DNA of 64,000 bases, from contig CAMLLG010000005.1 of NCBI GenBank assembly GCA_946480825.1, positions 24,816-88,815 of the forward strand. Reading direction: 5' to 3'. Shown piece by piece: positions 1 through 8,501 of the stretch. Source of the stretch: an uncultured Lysobacteraceae bacterium. GTDB lineage: Bacteria > Pseudomonadota > Gammaproteobacteria > Xanthomonadales > Xanthomonadaceae. A program made the translations under genes and the position numbers. The stretch's first letter is position 1, and each line of letters begins with the position of its first letter. A model generated the notes under the pieces. That model saw nothing but the letters and a program-made list of their open reading frames with translations. It was not told where the DNA came from and searched no databases.

Positions 1-1060
1 GCAGCGCGGGCCACACGCTGGCCGGAGGAATGTCGATCTTCAATTCGGACGACAGCCACGCGCCCACGCCCCACTGCAGCGCGAACGCGACCGCGACGCC
101 GATCAGGCTCGCCAGCACGCCGAGAATCAGCAGTTCGCCGATGTGGATCGCGGCCAGCGTTCTCTGGCTCGCGCCGAGGCAGCGCATCACCGCCGCGCCG
201 GAGAGATGGCGTTCGCTGTGCCGGCGCGCGGCCATCGCCACCGCCACCGCGGCCAGCACCACCGAGATCAGCGCGGCGAGACCGAGGAAACGGCCCGCGC
301 CATCGAGCGCGGAGCGGATTTCCGGACGCGCATCGGTGATGGTTTCCAGGCGTTGGCCGCGGCCGAGCGCGGCGCGCGACGTTTTGGCGAAGGCCTCGAC
401 CGCGGGCGCATCGCCGGCGATGACGAGCTTGTAGGTCGCGCGGCTGCCGGGCTGGATCAAACCCGTGGCCGGCAGATCGCCGAGCGCGATGAAGACTTTC
501 GGTGCGACGTTGAAATAATCGATCGCGCCGTCGGGCTCCTGCAGCACCAGCGCGGCCAGACGCAGTTGCGCGCTGCCGATGCCGATCGTGTCGCCGGGCT
601 TCGCGCCCAGCGCATCGGCGCCCGCGCGGCTGAGCCACAGCGAACCGGATGCGGGCGGGCCCTCGACGGTGCGCTCGCCTTCGGCATCGGCGATGCGGAA
701 CTGCCCGCGCAGCGGAAAACCATCGCTCAACGCGCGCAGCTCACCGAGTTTCAACTGCGCGGTATCGCCTTGCCCGAGCCGGATCATCGTCGGCAGTTCG
801 ACGGTCTCGGCACGCCTCAGACCCGTGGCCTGCGCGGCATCGCGGATCTTGCCGGCGATGGGCGCGTCGCCGCGCACCACCGCGTCGCCGCCGAGCAGAC
901 GATTGGCTTCGATCGCGAGCGCGCGGCCGGCGCGATCGGTGACGAACCCGACCGAGGTCACCGCGATCACCGCCAGCACCAGCGCGGCGACGAGAATGCG
1001 GATGTCGCCAGCGGCGAGGTCGCGCCGCAGCTGGCGCCAGGCGAGTGAGAAGAGTTTCAT
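1..1060 (-). CDS. FtsX-like ABC transporter permease, YbbP type (partial, C-terminus cut by window edge)
   Basis: Reads leftward from ATG at 1060 (MKLFSLAWRQLRRDL) with no stop before base 1, so at least 353 residues are visible and the C-terminal part lies outside. After a short cytoplasmic segment there is a membrane helix (about residues 20-40, ILVAALVLAVIAVTSVGF), then a long periplasmic MacB-like domain, then the start of the FtsX membrane domain (LAALISVVLAAVAVAMAARRH) with the coupling-helix motif MRCLGASQRTLA near residue 310. Full-length YbbP-family permeases have roughly 800 residues and two FtsX modules. The ATPase just upstream on the same strand (1329-2066) is its expected partner; the YbbA-YbbP pair is linked to envelope lipid or lysophospholipid handling in other bacteria, but the substrate is unproven. 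Confidence 0.85.
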   Translation of the reverse strand, partial: MKLFSLAWRQLRRDLAAGDIRILVAALVLAVIAVTSVGFVTDRAGRALAIEANRLLGGDAVVRGDAPIAGKIRDAAQATGLRRAETVELPTMIRLGQGDTAQLKLGELRALSDGFPLRGQFRIADAEGERTVEGPPASGSLWLSRAGADALGAKPGDTIGIGSAQLRLAALVLQEPDGAIDYFNVAPKVFIALGDLPATGLIQPGSRATYKLVIAGDAPAVEAFAKTSRAALGRGQRLETITDARPEIRSALDGAGRFLGLAALISVVLAAVAVAMAARRHSERHLSGAAVMRCLGASQRTLAAIHIGELLILGVLASLIGVAVAFALQWGVGAWLSSELKIDIPPASVWPAL

Positions 1061-1129
1061 GACGACCTCGGGTGCGACTGCTTTCGAGCGACATCGCCAT
1101 GCAGACGGGCATCCGTGCCATGCAAAGCG

Positions 1130-1299
1130 GCAACGCAGAGCAAATCCCCCCTGCCCCCCTTTTTCAAAGGGGGGAAAGCAGCGCCCGCATTCCTCGAAGC
1201 GCCCCTGTTTCTCGGAAAGAACCTGGCGCTGTGCCCCCTTCGAAAAAGGGGGTCGGCGTCCGCGAAGCGGGCGACGGGGGGATTTGCTTTTTGCGTTGC
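1130..1299. repeat. Intergenic palindromic repeat element, MITE-like
   Basis: The ends are long inverted repeats: gcaacgcagagcaaatcccc at the left and its near-exact complement, with a 2-base insertion, ending at 1299. Inside are two further C-run/G-run hairpins, CCCCCCTTTTTCAAAGGGGGG near 1155-1174 and CCCCCTTCGAAAAAGGGGG near 1233-1252. It sits between an ATPase gene and its permease gene, which should be one transcript, so the element is probably transcribed and folded. CCCCCTTT-type intergenic palindromes are, from memory, common in this bacterial family. Confidence 0.6.
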
Positions 1300-1328
1300 C
1301 GGGTACGCGTCGACGCGCATGGCCATAC

Positions 1329-2066
1329 TCATGCCGACACCAGCCGGCCGCCGTCGAGCCGCAGCGCGCGGTCGCAGCGCACGGCCAGATGGTCGTCGTG
1401 GGTGACCAGCACCAGGGTGGTGCCGGCATCGGCGTTGAGGCCGAACAGCAGTTCGATGATCGCCTGCCCGGTGCGGGTATCGAGATTGCCGGTGGGCTCG
1501 TCCGCGAACAGCAGCGCCGGCCGGGTCACGAACGCACGCGCCAGAGCCACGCGCTGTTGTTCGCCGCCGGAGAGCTGGCGCGGATAGTGATCGAGGCGTT
1601 CGCTCAGGCCGACCTTGCCGAGAATCTCGCGCGCCGGGCCTTCGACATCGGCATCGCCGCGCAGCTCCAGCGGCAGCATCACGTTCTCCAGCGCGGTCAA
1701 CGACGGCAACAACTGGAAGCTCTGGAACACGAAGCCGACCTTCTCGCCGCGCACCTTCGCGCGACCGTCCTCGTCCAGGGTCGACAGCGGCGCGCCGTCG
1801 AGCAGCACCCGACCGTCACTGGGCGTGTCGAGCCCGGCCATCAACGCCAGCAGCGTGCTCTTGCCGGACCCGGACGCGCCGACCACCGCGATCCGCTCGC
1901 CGCGGGCGATGCCGAAATCGATGCCCTCGAGAATGGTCAGCTCGCCGGTCGGCAGGCGCACGCGCTTGCCCAGACCTTCGACGGTGAGCGCCAGCGGCGC
2001 GGCGGCGGGGGACGCGGTCTCGGCGGACTCGCCGGGCGCGGAAGATTCAACCGGATGCAGGGTCAT
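1329..2066 (-). CDS. ABC transporter ATP-binding protein, YbbA/LolD type
   Basis: A 245-residue nucleotide-binding subunit. It shows a Walker A (GASGSGKST), a Q-loop (VFQSFQLLPSLT), the signature LSGGEQQRVALARA, a Walker B (ALLFADEPTGNLD) and the H-loop (LVTHDD). The GEQQR signature and the EPTGNLD box are typical of the MacB/LolD/YbbA exporter class. The start is taken at MTLHPVESS; an upstream ATG would add 25 Pro-rich residues with no family counterpart. It lies upstream of the FtsX-like permease on the same strand with a 268-bp gap filled by a repeat element. In many related genomes a TesA-type esterase gene is divergent from ybbA; here that place holds an AT-richer unrelated gene. Confidence 0.92.
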   Translation of the reverse strand: MTLHPVESSAPGESAETASPAAAPLALTVEGLGKRVRLPTGELTILEGIDFGIARGERIAVVGASGSGKSTLLALMAGLDTPSDGRVLLDGAPLSTLDEDGRAKVRGEKVGFVFQSFQLLPSLTALENVMLPLELRGDADVEGPAREILGKVGLSERLDHYPRQLSGGEQQRVALARAFVTRPALLFADEPTGNLDTRTGQAIIELLFGLNADAGTTLVLVTHDDHLAVRCDRALRLDGGRLVSA

Positions 2067-2270
2067 GGGGGACGTCGGTGGGGGGACGAAGAGTCGATAT
2101 TGGGCGGGGCGGGGGGGAAAGCAAGGGTGTGCGGACCCCAACCGATGGCAGGGGTACGAGGCGGACGGGGGGAGGGATGCGGCTGTCGGGTTTGACAGGT
2201 GCTTCCAGCTTGACGGGTCAAAGTAGGACGTAGATTGTGGCGTTGCCCGACAATGCCTTCACGCCATCAC

Positions 2271-3653
2271 ATGAATATCGATTCGTCACGCATTCAAGAC
2301 TTAATCAATAGACCCGGAGAAAGTCTGACCGTTGAGCTGAAAAGATGGATAGACCCCAGCTCGCCAGAAGGGATATCGAAAATCGTACGCGCTGCTCTAG
2401 CCCTCAGAAATCACGGCGGCGGTTATTTGGTAATTGGTTTCGACGACAAAACCCTGCTCCCCGACAAACAAAACATACCGGCCGATGTTCGTAGTTCTTT
2501 TCACACCGACAAAATTCAAGCAGTAGTATCTCGATTTTCATCCGAGCCATTTGAAGTTTTTGTGGAATTTCCGGAAAGAGAAGGACAAGCGCATCCAGTT
2601 ATAGTGGTCCCACCCGGGGTCAAGACTCCTGTTGCTTCAAAATCAGATCTATCTAAAGATGGAAAACCACTGATAGCTCAGAATGATATATATGTCAGAT
2701 CTCTTAGTTCAAATAACACACCAAGCACGACAAAAGCCAACTGGAAGGACTGGCCAAGAATTGTAGAAACATGCTTCGACAATCGCGAAGCTGACATAGG
2801 TCGATTCTTGCGCCGCCACTTGACGAGCACCAAATCCGATCTTATTCATGAACTATTGATTTCCGCCCACAGCAATACAGACGGCGAGAGCAGCGCTATC
2901 GATCACTTGAAAAACTACCTCAAGGAAGGTGAAGATCGATATAAGCATGTGATAAATGAAAGATCTATCGAGCTCCCAGAGCACGGGACATGGGAAGTTG
3001 CGATGTTAATTTTAGGAGAAATACCACAGCACTCTGCAAACACTAGATTTTTGAACTTGATCCATGCAAACAACCCAGAGTACACAGGCTGGCCGATATG
3101 GCTTGATAGTCGTGGCTTCCATGACGAATCAATGAGGCCATACGTCGTTAATGGAGCATGGGAAACACTTATTGTAAGCGGACCCCACGTAGATTTTATG
3201 CAGATTGACCCACAAGGTCGTTTCTACCTGCGGCGCGCACTGCAAGATGACTTCTCTGGAAGAACCCCTCCGCTGAAACCACTCTCAGTGCTGGACTTCG
3301 GCTTACCTGTCATCAGAACGGCAGAAGCGATCGCTGTAGGCTTGGCGTTTGCCAAGGCCATGGGCGCATCAACTGATGACAACATACTTGCGTTTTCATT
3401 TCGTTGGACCCGACTAAGAGGTAGAGAATTGAGCTCATGGGCCCAGCCTGGAAGGTATGTTTCGCCAGGCCGACGAGCCTATCAAGATGACCTAACTACT
3501 TTTGTAAACGTCCCATTCGACGCCCCATTATCAACGCTCGGCGAATATGTAAATGAGGTTGTTCAACCGCTTTATGAGATCTTTGACGGATTCTCTCTCA
3601 GTAAAGATATTGTTGAAGACTTGACGAGGAGACTAATAGAAAGGCGCCTCTGA
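2271..3653 (+). CDS. AlbA_2 (schlafen-like) DNA-binding domain protein, probably acquired
   Basis: 460 residues. The first 60 match the AlbA_2 pattern: an acidic ESLTVELKRW motif, then IVRAALALRNHGGGYLVIGFDD, the small-residue/GG strand seen in ATP-binding or nucleic-acid-binding AlbA_2 proteins. The remaining 370 residues have no motif I recognise, and no wHTH tail is evident. The start is ATG 2271, beginning MNIDSS. Base composition is visibly AT-richer than all neighbours (many AAA, TTA and ATA codons), which suggests recent transfer. It stands alone, with no partner gene and a convergent amidohydrolase downstream. AlbA_2 proteins are found as regulators and in phage-defence loci; a defence role here is only inference. 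Confidence 0.75.
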   Translation: MNIDSSRIQDLINRPGESLTVELKRWIDPSSPEGISKIVRAALALRNHGGGYLVIGFDDKTLLPDKQNIPADVRSSFHTDKIQAVVSRFSSEPFEVFVEFPEREGQAHPVIVVPPGVKTPVASKSDLSKDGKPLIAQNDIYVRSLSSNNTPSTTKANWKDWPRIVETCFDNREADIGRFLRRHLTSTKSDLIHELLISAHSNTDGESSAIDHLKNYLKEGEDRYKHVINERSIELPEHGTWEVAMLILGEIPQHSANTRFLNLIHANNPEYTGWPIWLDSRGFHDESMRPYVVNGAWETLIVSGPHVDFMQIDPQGRFYLRRALQDDFSGRTPPLKPLSVLDFGLPVIRTAEAIAVGLAFAKAMGASTDDNILAFSFRWTRLRGRELSSWAQPGRYVSPGRRAYQDDLTTFVNVPFDAPLSTLGEYVNEVVQPLYEIFDGFSLSKDIVEDLTRRLIERRL

Positions 3654-3740
3654 AACCTCGATTTTCTATATCAATGTTGCGAAGGAAATCCTTCAGGGTC
3701 GCATAGCGGAACCTGCGCAGTGGCTTACTCCATGAATGAT

Positions 3741-3781
3741 CGATTCCGTTTAATGGCGGAATCGCCTTCGGCGGTTCCGCC
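3741..3781. terminator. Strong hairpin between convergent genes, probable terminator
   Basis: A 12-bp stem with one G-T pair (ggcggaatcgcc / ggcggttccgcc, 3-base loop, 3755-3781) lies between the converging ends of the AlbA_2 gene and the amidohydrolase gene. An overlapping alternative stem pairs CGATTCCG (3741-3748) with CGGAATCG (3757-3764), so two mutually exclusive folds are possible. There is no clear U-run on either strand. Confidence 0.5.
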
Positions 3782-3807
3782 CAACGCTCGTCACCCTGCG
3801 AGCCGCC

Positions 3808-5631
3808 CTACTTCACCTCGACATCGTCGATCTCGAAGCGGAACGCGCCCTGGGGCTGGCCGGCGGTGAAGGCGAAGGCGCGGACGCGGGCGAGATCGGC
3901 GCCGTTGAAGCTGTTCAGCGGGATGCGGACTTCGGTCCATTCTGGGCCGGCGACGAAGGGTTTCATGCTCGGCATCGACTGCAGCTGCGCGCCGGAGAAC
4001 AGCATCACGCTGTAGTTGCGGCCGTCGCCGCGGACGCGGAAGACGAGCGCCTTGCGTGCGGAGAGATCGGCAGGCTGCATCGCGGCTTTGGCGGGAAAGA
4101 ACATCGCGCCGGACCACGGGAAGGCGAAGCCGGGCTTGATCTCGCCGGACACCGCCAGCGTACCGTTCGCGCGCGTCATCGTCACGATCGATGCGCCGCC
4201 GGCCATCTGGTCGGTGGTCTGCATCCAGCCGGCGCCGATCTTCGCGGGCAGCAGGCCGCCGGTGTTGGCGGCGGCATCGCCTTCGAAATCGTCGACGAGA
4301 CTGCCGGCAGGCATCGCTTCGCCCACGGGTGCGACGGTGGTCTGCGGCTGCGGGCGGGTGATGGCGTAGCCGTTCTTCCACACCGTGGCGATGTTGCGCG
4401 TGGCGAGAATGTCGGCGGTCGGATCGCCATCGACCAGCACCAGGTCGGCGCGCAGGCCCGGCGCGATACGGCCGCGATCGTCGAGACGGAAACGACGCGC
4501 GGGCACCGAGGTGGCCGCGGCCAGCGCCTGCACCGGCGTGAGGCCGGCACGCACCAGCAGATCGAGTTCGCCGTGCATGCTGACGCCGTGCGCGGTGCCG
4601 GGGTTGCCGGCATCGGTGCCGGCGAGGATGTCGACGCCGGCGGCGTGCAGATCGCGCACGTTCTTCATCGCATCGGCGAGCACCGCGGGCTTCGGTTCGG
4701 TGGCGCCGAAGCTCGCCTTCAGCGCATCGGCTTGCGCGACGGTGAGCCAGGGCCGCAGGCGCGCGTCCTCGCCGAGCCGCTTGCCCTCGCCGGCCCGGGC
4801 CATGGTCGCGAGCACCGAGAGCGTCGGGATCACGAATGCCTTGCGCCGTTTCGCAGCGGCGACGAACGCGGCGTCGCCGGGTTCGCCGAACATGTGCACC
4901 AGACCGTCGGCGCCGCCGTCGACGGCGATCCGTCCGTCGCGCAGGCGCGAGACGTGCACCACCGCGAGCGCCTTGCGGGCGTGCGCGGCCGCGATGGCGT
5001 CGCGCGCCTGCGCCGGCGAAATCGTCGGGATGCGCCGGCTGTCGCTGTGCGCGCTGAAGTCCTCGAGGATGATCTTGATGTAGTCGGCGCCTTCGGCGAG
5101 ACGCGCGGCGACGAAGGCCGCGGCATCGGCGCCGGGTTCCAGCACCGGCACCTTCATGCCGTACTGGGTGCCGTGGCCGCCGGGCGCAGTGACCGCGGCG
5201 CCCGCGCTCCACAGGTCCGCCTCTTCGGTGCGCGCCAGCGACGCGCGACGCTGTTCGATCGCCGGCAGACGGTTCCAATCGCCGAGCATGTCGAGCTGGG
5301 TGGTGACGCCGAAGCGCAGCGCATCGCGCGGCGCGTCGCCCCAGCTGTGCACGTGACTGTCGATCAGACCCGGCAGCAGAGTCTTGCCGCGGCCGTCGAC
5401 GGTCGCGATGTCCGCGGGCGCCTTCACCGTCGCGCCGATGGCGACGATGCGACCGTCGCGGACGAGCACCTGCCGGTTCTGGCGCACGCGGGCGCCGTCG
5501 AACACGCGCACGTCGCGGATGAGGACATCGTTGGCCGGATCGTTGTCGGCGGCCAGGGATTGACCGGCGAAACAGGCGATCGCCACGGCGATCGCGAGCG
5601 GGGTGCCGGAGCGGCGTTTGTTGAAAGTCAT
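3808..5631 (-). CDS. Secreted metal-dependent amidohydrolase with C-terminal CIA30-like domain
   Basis: 607 residues. A signal peptide is visible (hydrophobic LAIAVAIACFAGQSLAA, cleavage near residue 28). Residues about 30-430 form an imidazolonepropionase/prolidase-like amidohydrolase: the HxH metal motif in LIDSHVHSW, further His in VVHVS and GLVHMFGEP, and the catalytic Asp in LAGTDAGNPGTAHG. From about residue 450 the sequence changes to a beta-rich module, starting LVDDFEGD and ending FEIDDVEVK, which matches the CIA30/galactose-binding pattern. The product is expected in the periplasm or outside the cell, hydrolysing cyclic amides or peptides. Start ATG 5631 gives a complete signal peptide. 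It is monocistronic. Confidence 0.85.
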   Translation of the reverse strand: MTFNKRRSGTPLAIAVAIACFAGQSLAADNDPANDVLIRDVRVFDGARVRQNRQVLVRDGRIVAIGATVKAPADIATVDGRGKTLLPGLIDSHVHSWGDAPRDALRFGVTTQLDMLGDWNRLPAIEQRRASLARTEEADLWSAGAAVTAPGGHGTQYGMKVPVLEPGADAAAFVAARLAEGADYIKIILEDFSAHSDSRRIPTISPAQARDAIAAAHARKALAVVHVSRLRDGRIAVDGGADGLVHMFGEPGDAAFVAAAKRRKAFVIPTLSVLATMARAGEGKRLGEDARLRPWLTVAQADALKASFGATEPKPAVLADAMKNVRDLHAAGVDILAGTDAGNPGTAHGVSMHGELDLLVRAGLTPVQALAAATSVPARRFRLDDRGRIAPGLRADLVLVDGDPTADILATRNIATVWKNGYAITRPQPQTTVAPVGEAMPAGSLVDDFEGDAAANTGGLLPAKIGAGWMQTTDQMAGGASIVTMTRANGTLAVSGEIKPGFAFPWSGAMFFPAKAAMQPADLSARKALVFRVRGDGRNYSVMLFSGAQLQSMPSMKPFVAGPEWTEVRIPLNSFNGADLARVRAFAFTAGQPQGAFRFEIDDVEVK

Positions 5632-5750
5632 GGCGGAACTCCTTCGGGGATACGGACAGCGGTGGATCGGAATGAAGGGACAAGACGATCCGGCACCGCC
5701 GATGTGACGGCAGCGGGAACGCGAGCAACGAGGCGCGATCAGCGGCGGAC

Positions 5751-5833
5751 TGTCATCCCGAGCGCAGCGAGGGACCTGCTGTCGGAATACGGCACGGCTC
5801 GACAGCAGGTCCCTCGCTGCGCTCGGGATAACA
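5751..5833. repeat. Palindromic repeat TGTCATCCCGAGCGCAGCGA, empty inverted pair
   Basis: Two 34-base arms (5751-5784 and 5800-5833) are complementary except near the outer end and enclose a 15-base loop. The core reads GTCATCCCGAGCGCAGCG then AGGGACCT. The same core occurs at 30789-30817 and, inverted, at 31161-31190 around a GIY-YIG gene. It lies between the amidohydrolase start and the response-regulator stop, where it could also act as a terminator for the operon 9454 to 5842. Confidence 0.85.
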
Positions 5834-5841
5834 GGATCGAC

Positions 5842-6444
5842 TCACAGCCAACCCTTCTGCCGGGCCAGCCGATAGGCTTCGATGCGATTGCCGACGCCGA
5901 GCTTGCCGATGGCTTCGGACAGGTAGTTGCGCACGGTGCCGTGGGACAGGTTGAGCTGGGCCGCGATCTCGTTCGCGGACAGGCCTTCGCCGGCGAGACG
6001 CAGCACCTGGCGTTCGCGATCGTTGAGCGGGTCCTGTTCCGACCAGGCTTCCAGCGCGAGCTGCGGATCGATGGCGCGGCCGCCGCGATGGACCTTGCGC
6101 AGCGCTTCGGCGAGATCTTCGGCGGGCGCGTCCTTCAGCAGATAACCGCAGACACCGGCATCGAGCGCGCGACGCAGGAAGCCGGCGCGGGCGAAGGTGG
6201 TCACGATCACCACCTTCGTCGGCATCTCGTGGCGCTGGATGCGCTGCGCCAGTTCGAGGCCGCTGAGACCCGGCATCTCGATGTCGGTCACCAGCAGGTC
6301 GGGCTTCAGCCGCTGCAGTTCGCGCCACGCGCTTTCGCCATCGGCGGCGGCGCCGAGCACTTCGATGTCGGTTTCCAGCGACAGCAGCGCGGTCAGCGCC
6401 CCGCGCACCATCGCCTGGTCTTCGGCCAGCAGGATGCGGATCAT
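5842..6444 (-). CDS. NarL/FixJ-family response regulator, DesR-like
   Basis: 200 residues. The N-terminal receiver domain shows acidic residues in ILLAEDQAMVRGAL, the phospho-acceptor Asp in LLVTDIEMPGLSG, the Thr switch in VVIVTTFAR and the Lys in YLLKDAP. The C-terminal LuxR-type helix-turn-helix (LNDRERQVLRLAGEGLSANEIAAQLNLS, then HGTVRNYLSEAIGKL) binds DNA. The ATG overlaps the stop of the histidine kinase gene (ATGA), so the two are translationally coupled. Together with the two ABC genes upstream they form one operon; the usual arrangement is that the pair controls its own ABC exporter, here likely through a dyad near 9523. Confidence 0.92.
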   Translation of the reverse strand: MIRILLAEDQAMVRGALTALLSLETDIEVLGAAADGESAWRELQRLKPDLLVTDIEMPGLSGLELAQRIQRHEMPTKVVIVTTFARAGFLRRALDAGVCGYLLKDAPAEDLAEALRKVHRGGRAIDPQLALEAWSEQDPLNDRERQVLRLAGEGLSANEIAAQLNLSHGTVRNYLSEAIGKLGVGNRIEAYRLARQKGWL

Positions 6445-7664
6445 GCGCGCGCCTCCTGTGAGGTTTGGGCATCGGTGTCGGCGGCCGCGGGCATCGCCAG
6501 CGGCAATCGCGCTTCGATCCGCGTGCCCTTGCCCTTCGGCGTGTCGATCCGCAGACGCCCGCCGAGCGCTTCGACGCGTTCGCGCATGCCGGTCAGGCCA
6601 TTGCCCGGCACCCGCGCGCCGCCGCGACCGTCGTCGGAGACGCGCAGCACCACTTCGCCCCATTCCAGCGCGAGCTCCACCCGCGCCGAATGCGCATGCG
6701 CATGTCGCTGCAGATTGGTGACCGCTTCGCGCAGCGCGAGCGCGAGCGCGTTTTCCACCGGCGGCGCGAGCACACCGGCATCGAGCACGCCGCGCGCGAT
6801 CGCGGTGTCGAAGGCGATGCCGTCGCTGTCCAGCAACAACCGCGCCGACACCAGCTCGGCGGCGAGGCCCGCGGCGCGGATGCCGGTGACCGCGGTGCGC
6901 ACCTGGGCAAGCGCATCGCGCGCCACCCGGCTGACTTCGGCGATCTCGCGCTGCGCCGCTTCGCGGGCCTCCGGCGAATCGCCGCGCTGCAGCAGTTTGG
7001 CGGCGAGATCGCTCTTCAGCGCCACCAGCGACAGCGTATGCCCGAGCAGATCGTGCAGATCGCGGCCGATGCGCTCGCGCTCGGCCACGGTGGCCAGCCG
7101 GCGCACTTCGTCGTGCGAGAGTTTCAGCTCGGCGCGCTTGCGGGTGCTGACTGCGAACTGATAGTTGCCGAAGAACACGCCGACCGAGACCAGCAGCGTG
7201 ATCAGGAAGACGAAGACCGGAACATCCAGCAGCAGCGTTTCCAGCAGCAGGCCGGCGAGGATCGCGCCGGTCCACGCCAGTTGCGGCCACAGCGAACGCC
7301 CGAGCGTGGCGGCGAACGCGACCGCGTAGATGATGTAGGCGTTGGCGAACGGATTGATCGGAAACAGCGCGTAGCCGATCGCCGCGATGGCGAGCATGCA
7401 CAGGCGCGTGCCGGTGTCGCCGAGCCGGTACGCGGCGAAATACAGCGGCAGAAACACCGCGATCGACAGCAGCGTGGGCCCGAGCACCTCGCGCGCGGGG
7501 CCGATCCAGCCGCCGCGCGCGTCGCCGAACCAGCCCAGCACGAACGGCATGAACAGGAAGGCGAGATAGCCGAGGGTGAAGAACGGCATCCAGCCCAGAC
7601 CCAGCGCGTCCGGGACCAGACGGGCGCGCCAGTGAAGAAGGATCGGCATGAGTGTGCGCGGCAT
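6441..7664 (-). CDS. Sensor histidine kinase, HisKA_3 (DesK-like)
   Basis: 407 residues. The N-terminal half has five or six membrane helices, including LGYLAFLFMPFVLGWFG, LLSIAVFLPLYFAAYRLG, AIAAIGYALFPI and FVFLITLLVSVGVFFG. The phospho-accepting His lies in the HisKA_3 motif ERERIGRDLHDLLGHTLS. The ATPase domain shows the N-box (ALREAVTNLQRHAHA) and the G-box (VLRVSDDGRGGARVPGNGLTGM). It should sense the membrane or an envelope-active compound and phosphorylate the downstream regulator. DesK senses lipid fluidity in Bacillus and LnrJ-type kinases sense membrane-active antibiotics; the ABC-2 exporter in the same operon favours the second kind of role. Confidence 0.92.
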   Translation of the reverse strand: MPRTLMPILLHWRARLVPDALGLGWMPFFTLGYLAFLFMPFVLGWFGDARGGWIGPAREVLGPTLLSIAVFLPLYFAAYRLGDTGTRLCMLAIAAIGYALFPINPFANAYIIYAVAFAATLGRSLWPQLAWTGAILAGLLLETLLLDVPVFVFLITLLVSVGVFFGNYQFAVSTRKRAELKLSHDEVRRLATVAERERIGRDLHDLLGHTLSLVALKSDLAAKLLQRGDSPEAREAAQREIAEVSRVARDALAQVRTAVTGIRAAGLAAELVSARLLLDSDGIAFDTAIARGVLDAGVLAPPVENALALALREAVTNLQRHAHAHSARVELALEWGEVVLRVSDDGRGGARVPGNGLTGMRERVEALGGRLRIDTPKGKGTRIEARLPLAMPAAADTDAQTSQEARA

Positions 7665-7718
7665 GACGGGCTCGTCGTTCGGGTGGCGTGCGTGCGATCA
7701 GGGTAATGCAGGGCGCGC

Positions 7719-8501
7719 TCAGGCCGCGAGCCGCCGCCGCGCCAGCGCGAAAAACAGCGCGGTGATGCCGAACAGCACACCCAGATGCACGAAGAGGTTT
7801 CCACCAGCATCCATGCCGATCACTTTCAGCGCGATCTGCGAATGATGATAGGACGGCCACACCGGCGCCATGCCGCCGATCCACGCCGGCAGCAGCTTCA
7901 GCGGCAGCCACAGACCGGAGAGAAAGGCCATCGGCAGATACAGCATGTTGACCACCGCGGGCGCGCCCTGTCCGCCGATCAGCGACCCGAGGTACAGGCC
8001 CAGCGCCGCGAACGGCAGCACGCCGGCGAGATTCACGGCGAACAGCAGCAGCCACTGCGCCGGTCGCAGCGACACGCCGCCGACGCTTGCGGCCAGCGAC
8101 ATCAGCAGGATCGAAATCATCATCGCGAACAGCAACGCCATCGCCATCTTCGCCAGCAGATACGCGCCCGGCGGCATCGGCAGCGCGCGCTTGTAGATCA
8201 GGAACCCCTGATCGCGCTCCAGCGCCACGGTCACGCCGAACGCGAACAGGCCCGCGCCCATCACCCCGAACACGCCGTAGGTGGCGAGCAGATAGCGCGC
8301 GGCGTCGCCGTTGGACTTGTTCAGCAGCACGCCGAACAGCAGATAGAACAGCGCCGGAAACGACAGCGAGGGAATCGCGAACGACGGCGTGCGCAGCAGG
8401 CGCAGGAATTCGTGGCGGGCTTCGAGCAGATAGCTGCGCAGCGGCGAATGCGCGGCCGCGGCCGCGGCGCGGTCGGCGTCGGTGGCGAGAATGGGGGTCA
8501 T
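7719..8501 (-). CDS. ABC-2 type transporter permease
   Basis: 260 residues. It has the six-helix ABC2_membrane layout: an amphipathic elbow (EARHEFLRLLRTPSFAIPSL), then helices such as FPALFYLLFGVLL, YGVFGVMGAGLFAFGV, MALLFAMMISILLMSLAA, LLFAVNLAGVLPFAALGLYLG, and VNMLYLPMAFLSGLWLPL, the conserved GxW segment. The ATG overlaps the ATPase stop (ATGA). With the ATPase it forms an exporter, probably of a membrane-active compound or lipid. Confidence 0.9.
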   Translation of the reverse strand: MTPILATDADRAAAAAAHSPLRSYLLEARHEFLRLLRTPSFAIPSLSFPALFYLLFGVLLNKSNGDAARYLLATYGVFGVMGAGLFAFGVTVALERDQGFLIYKRALPMPPGAYLLAKMAMALLFAMMISILLMSLAASVGGVSLRPAQWLLLFAVNLAGVLPFAALGLYLGSLIGGQGAPAVVNMLYLPMAFLSGLWLPLKLLPAWIGGMAPVWPSYHHSQIALKVIGMDAGGNLFVHLGVLFGITALFFALARRRLAA

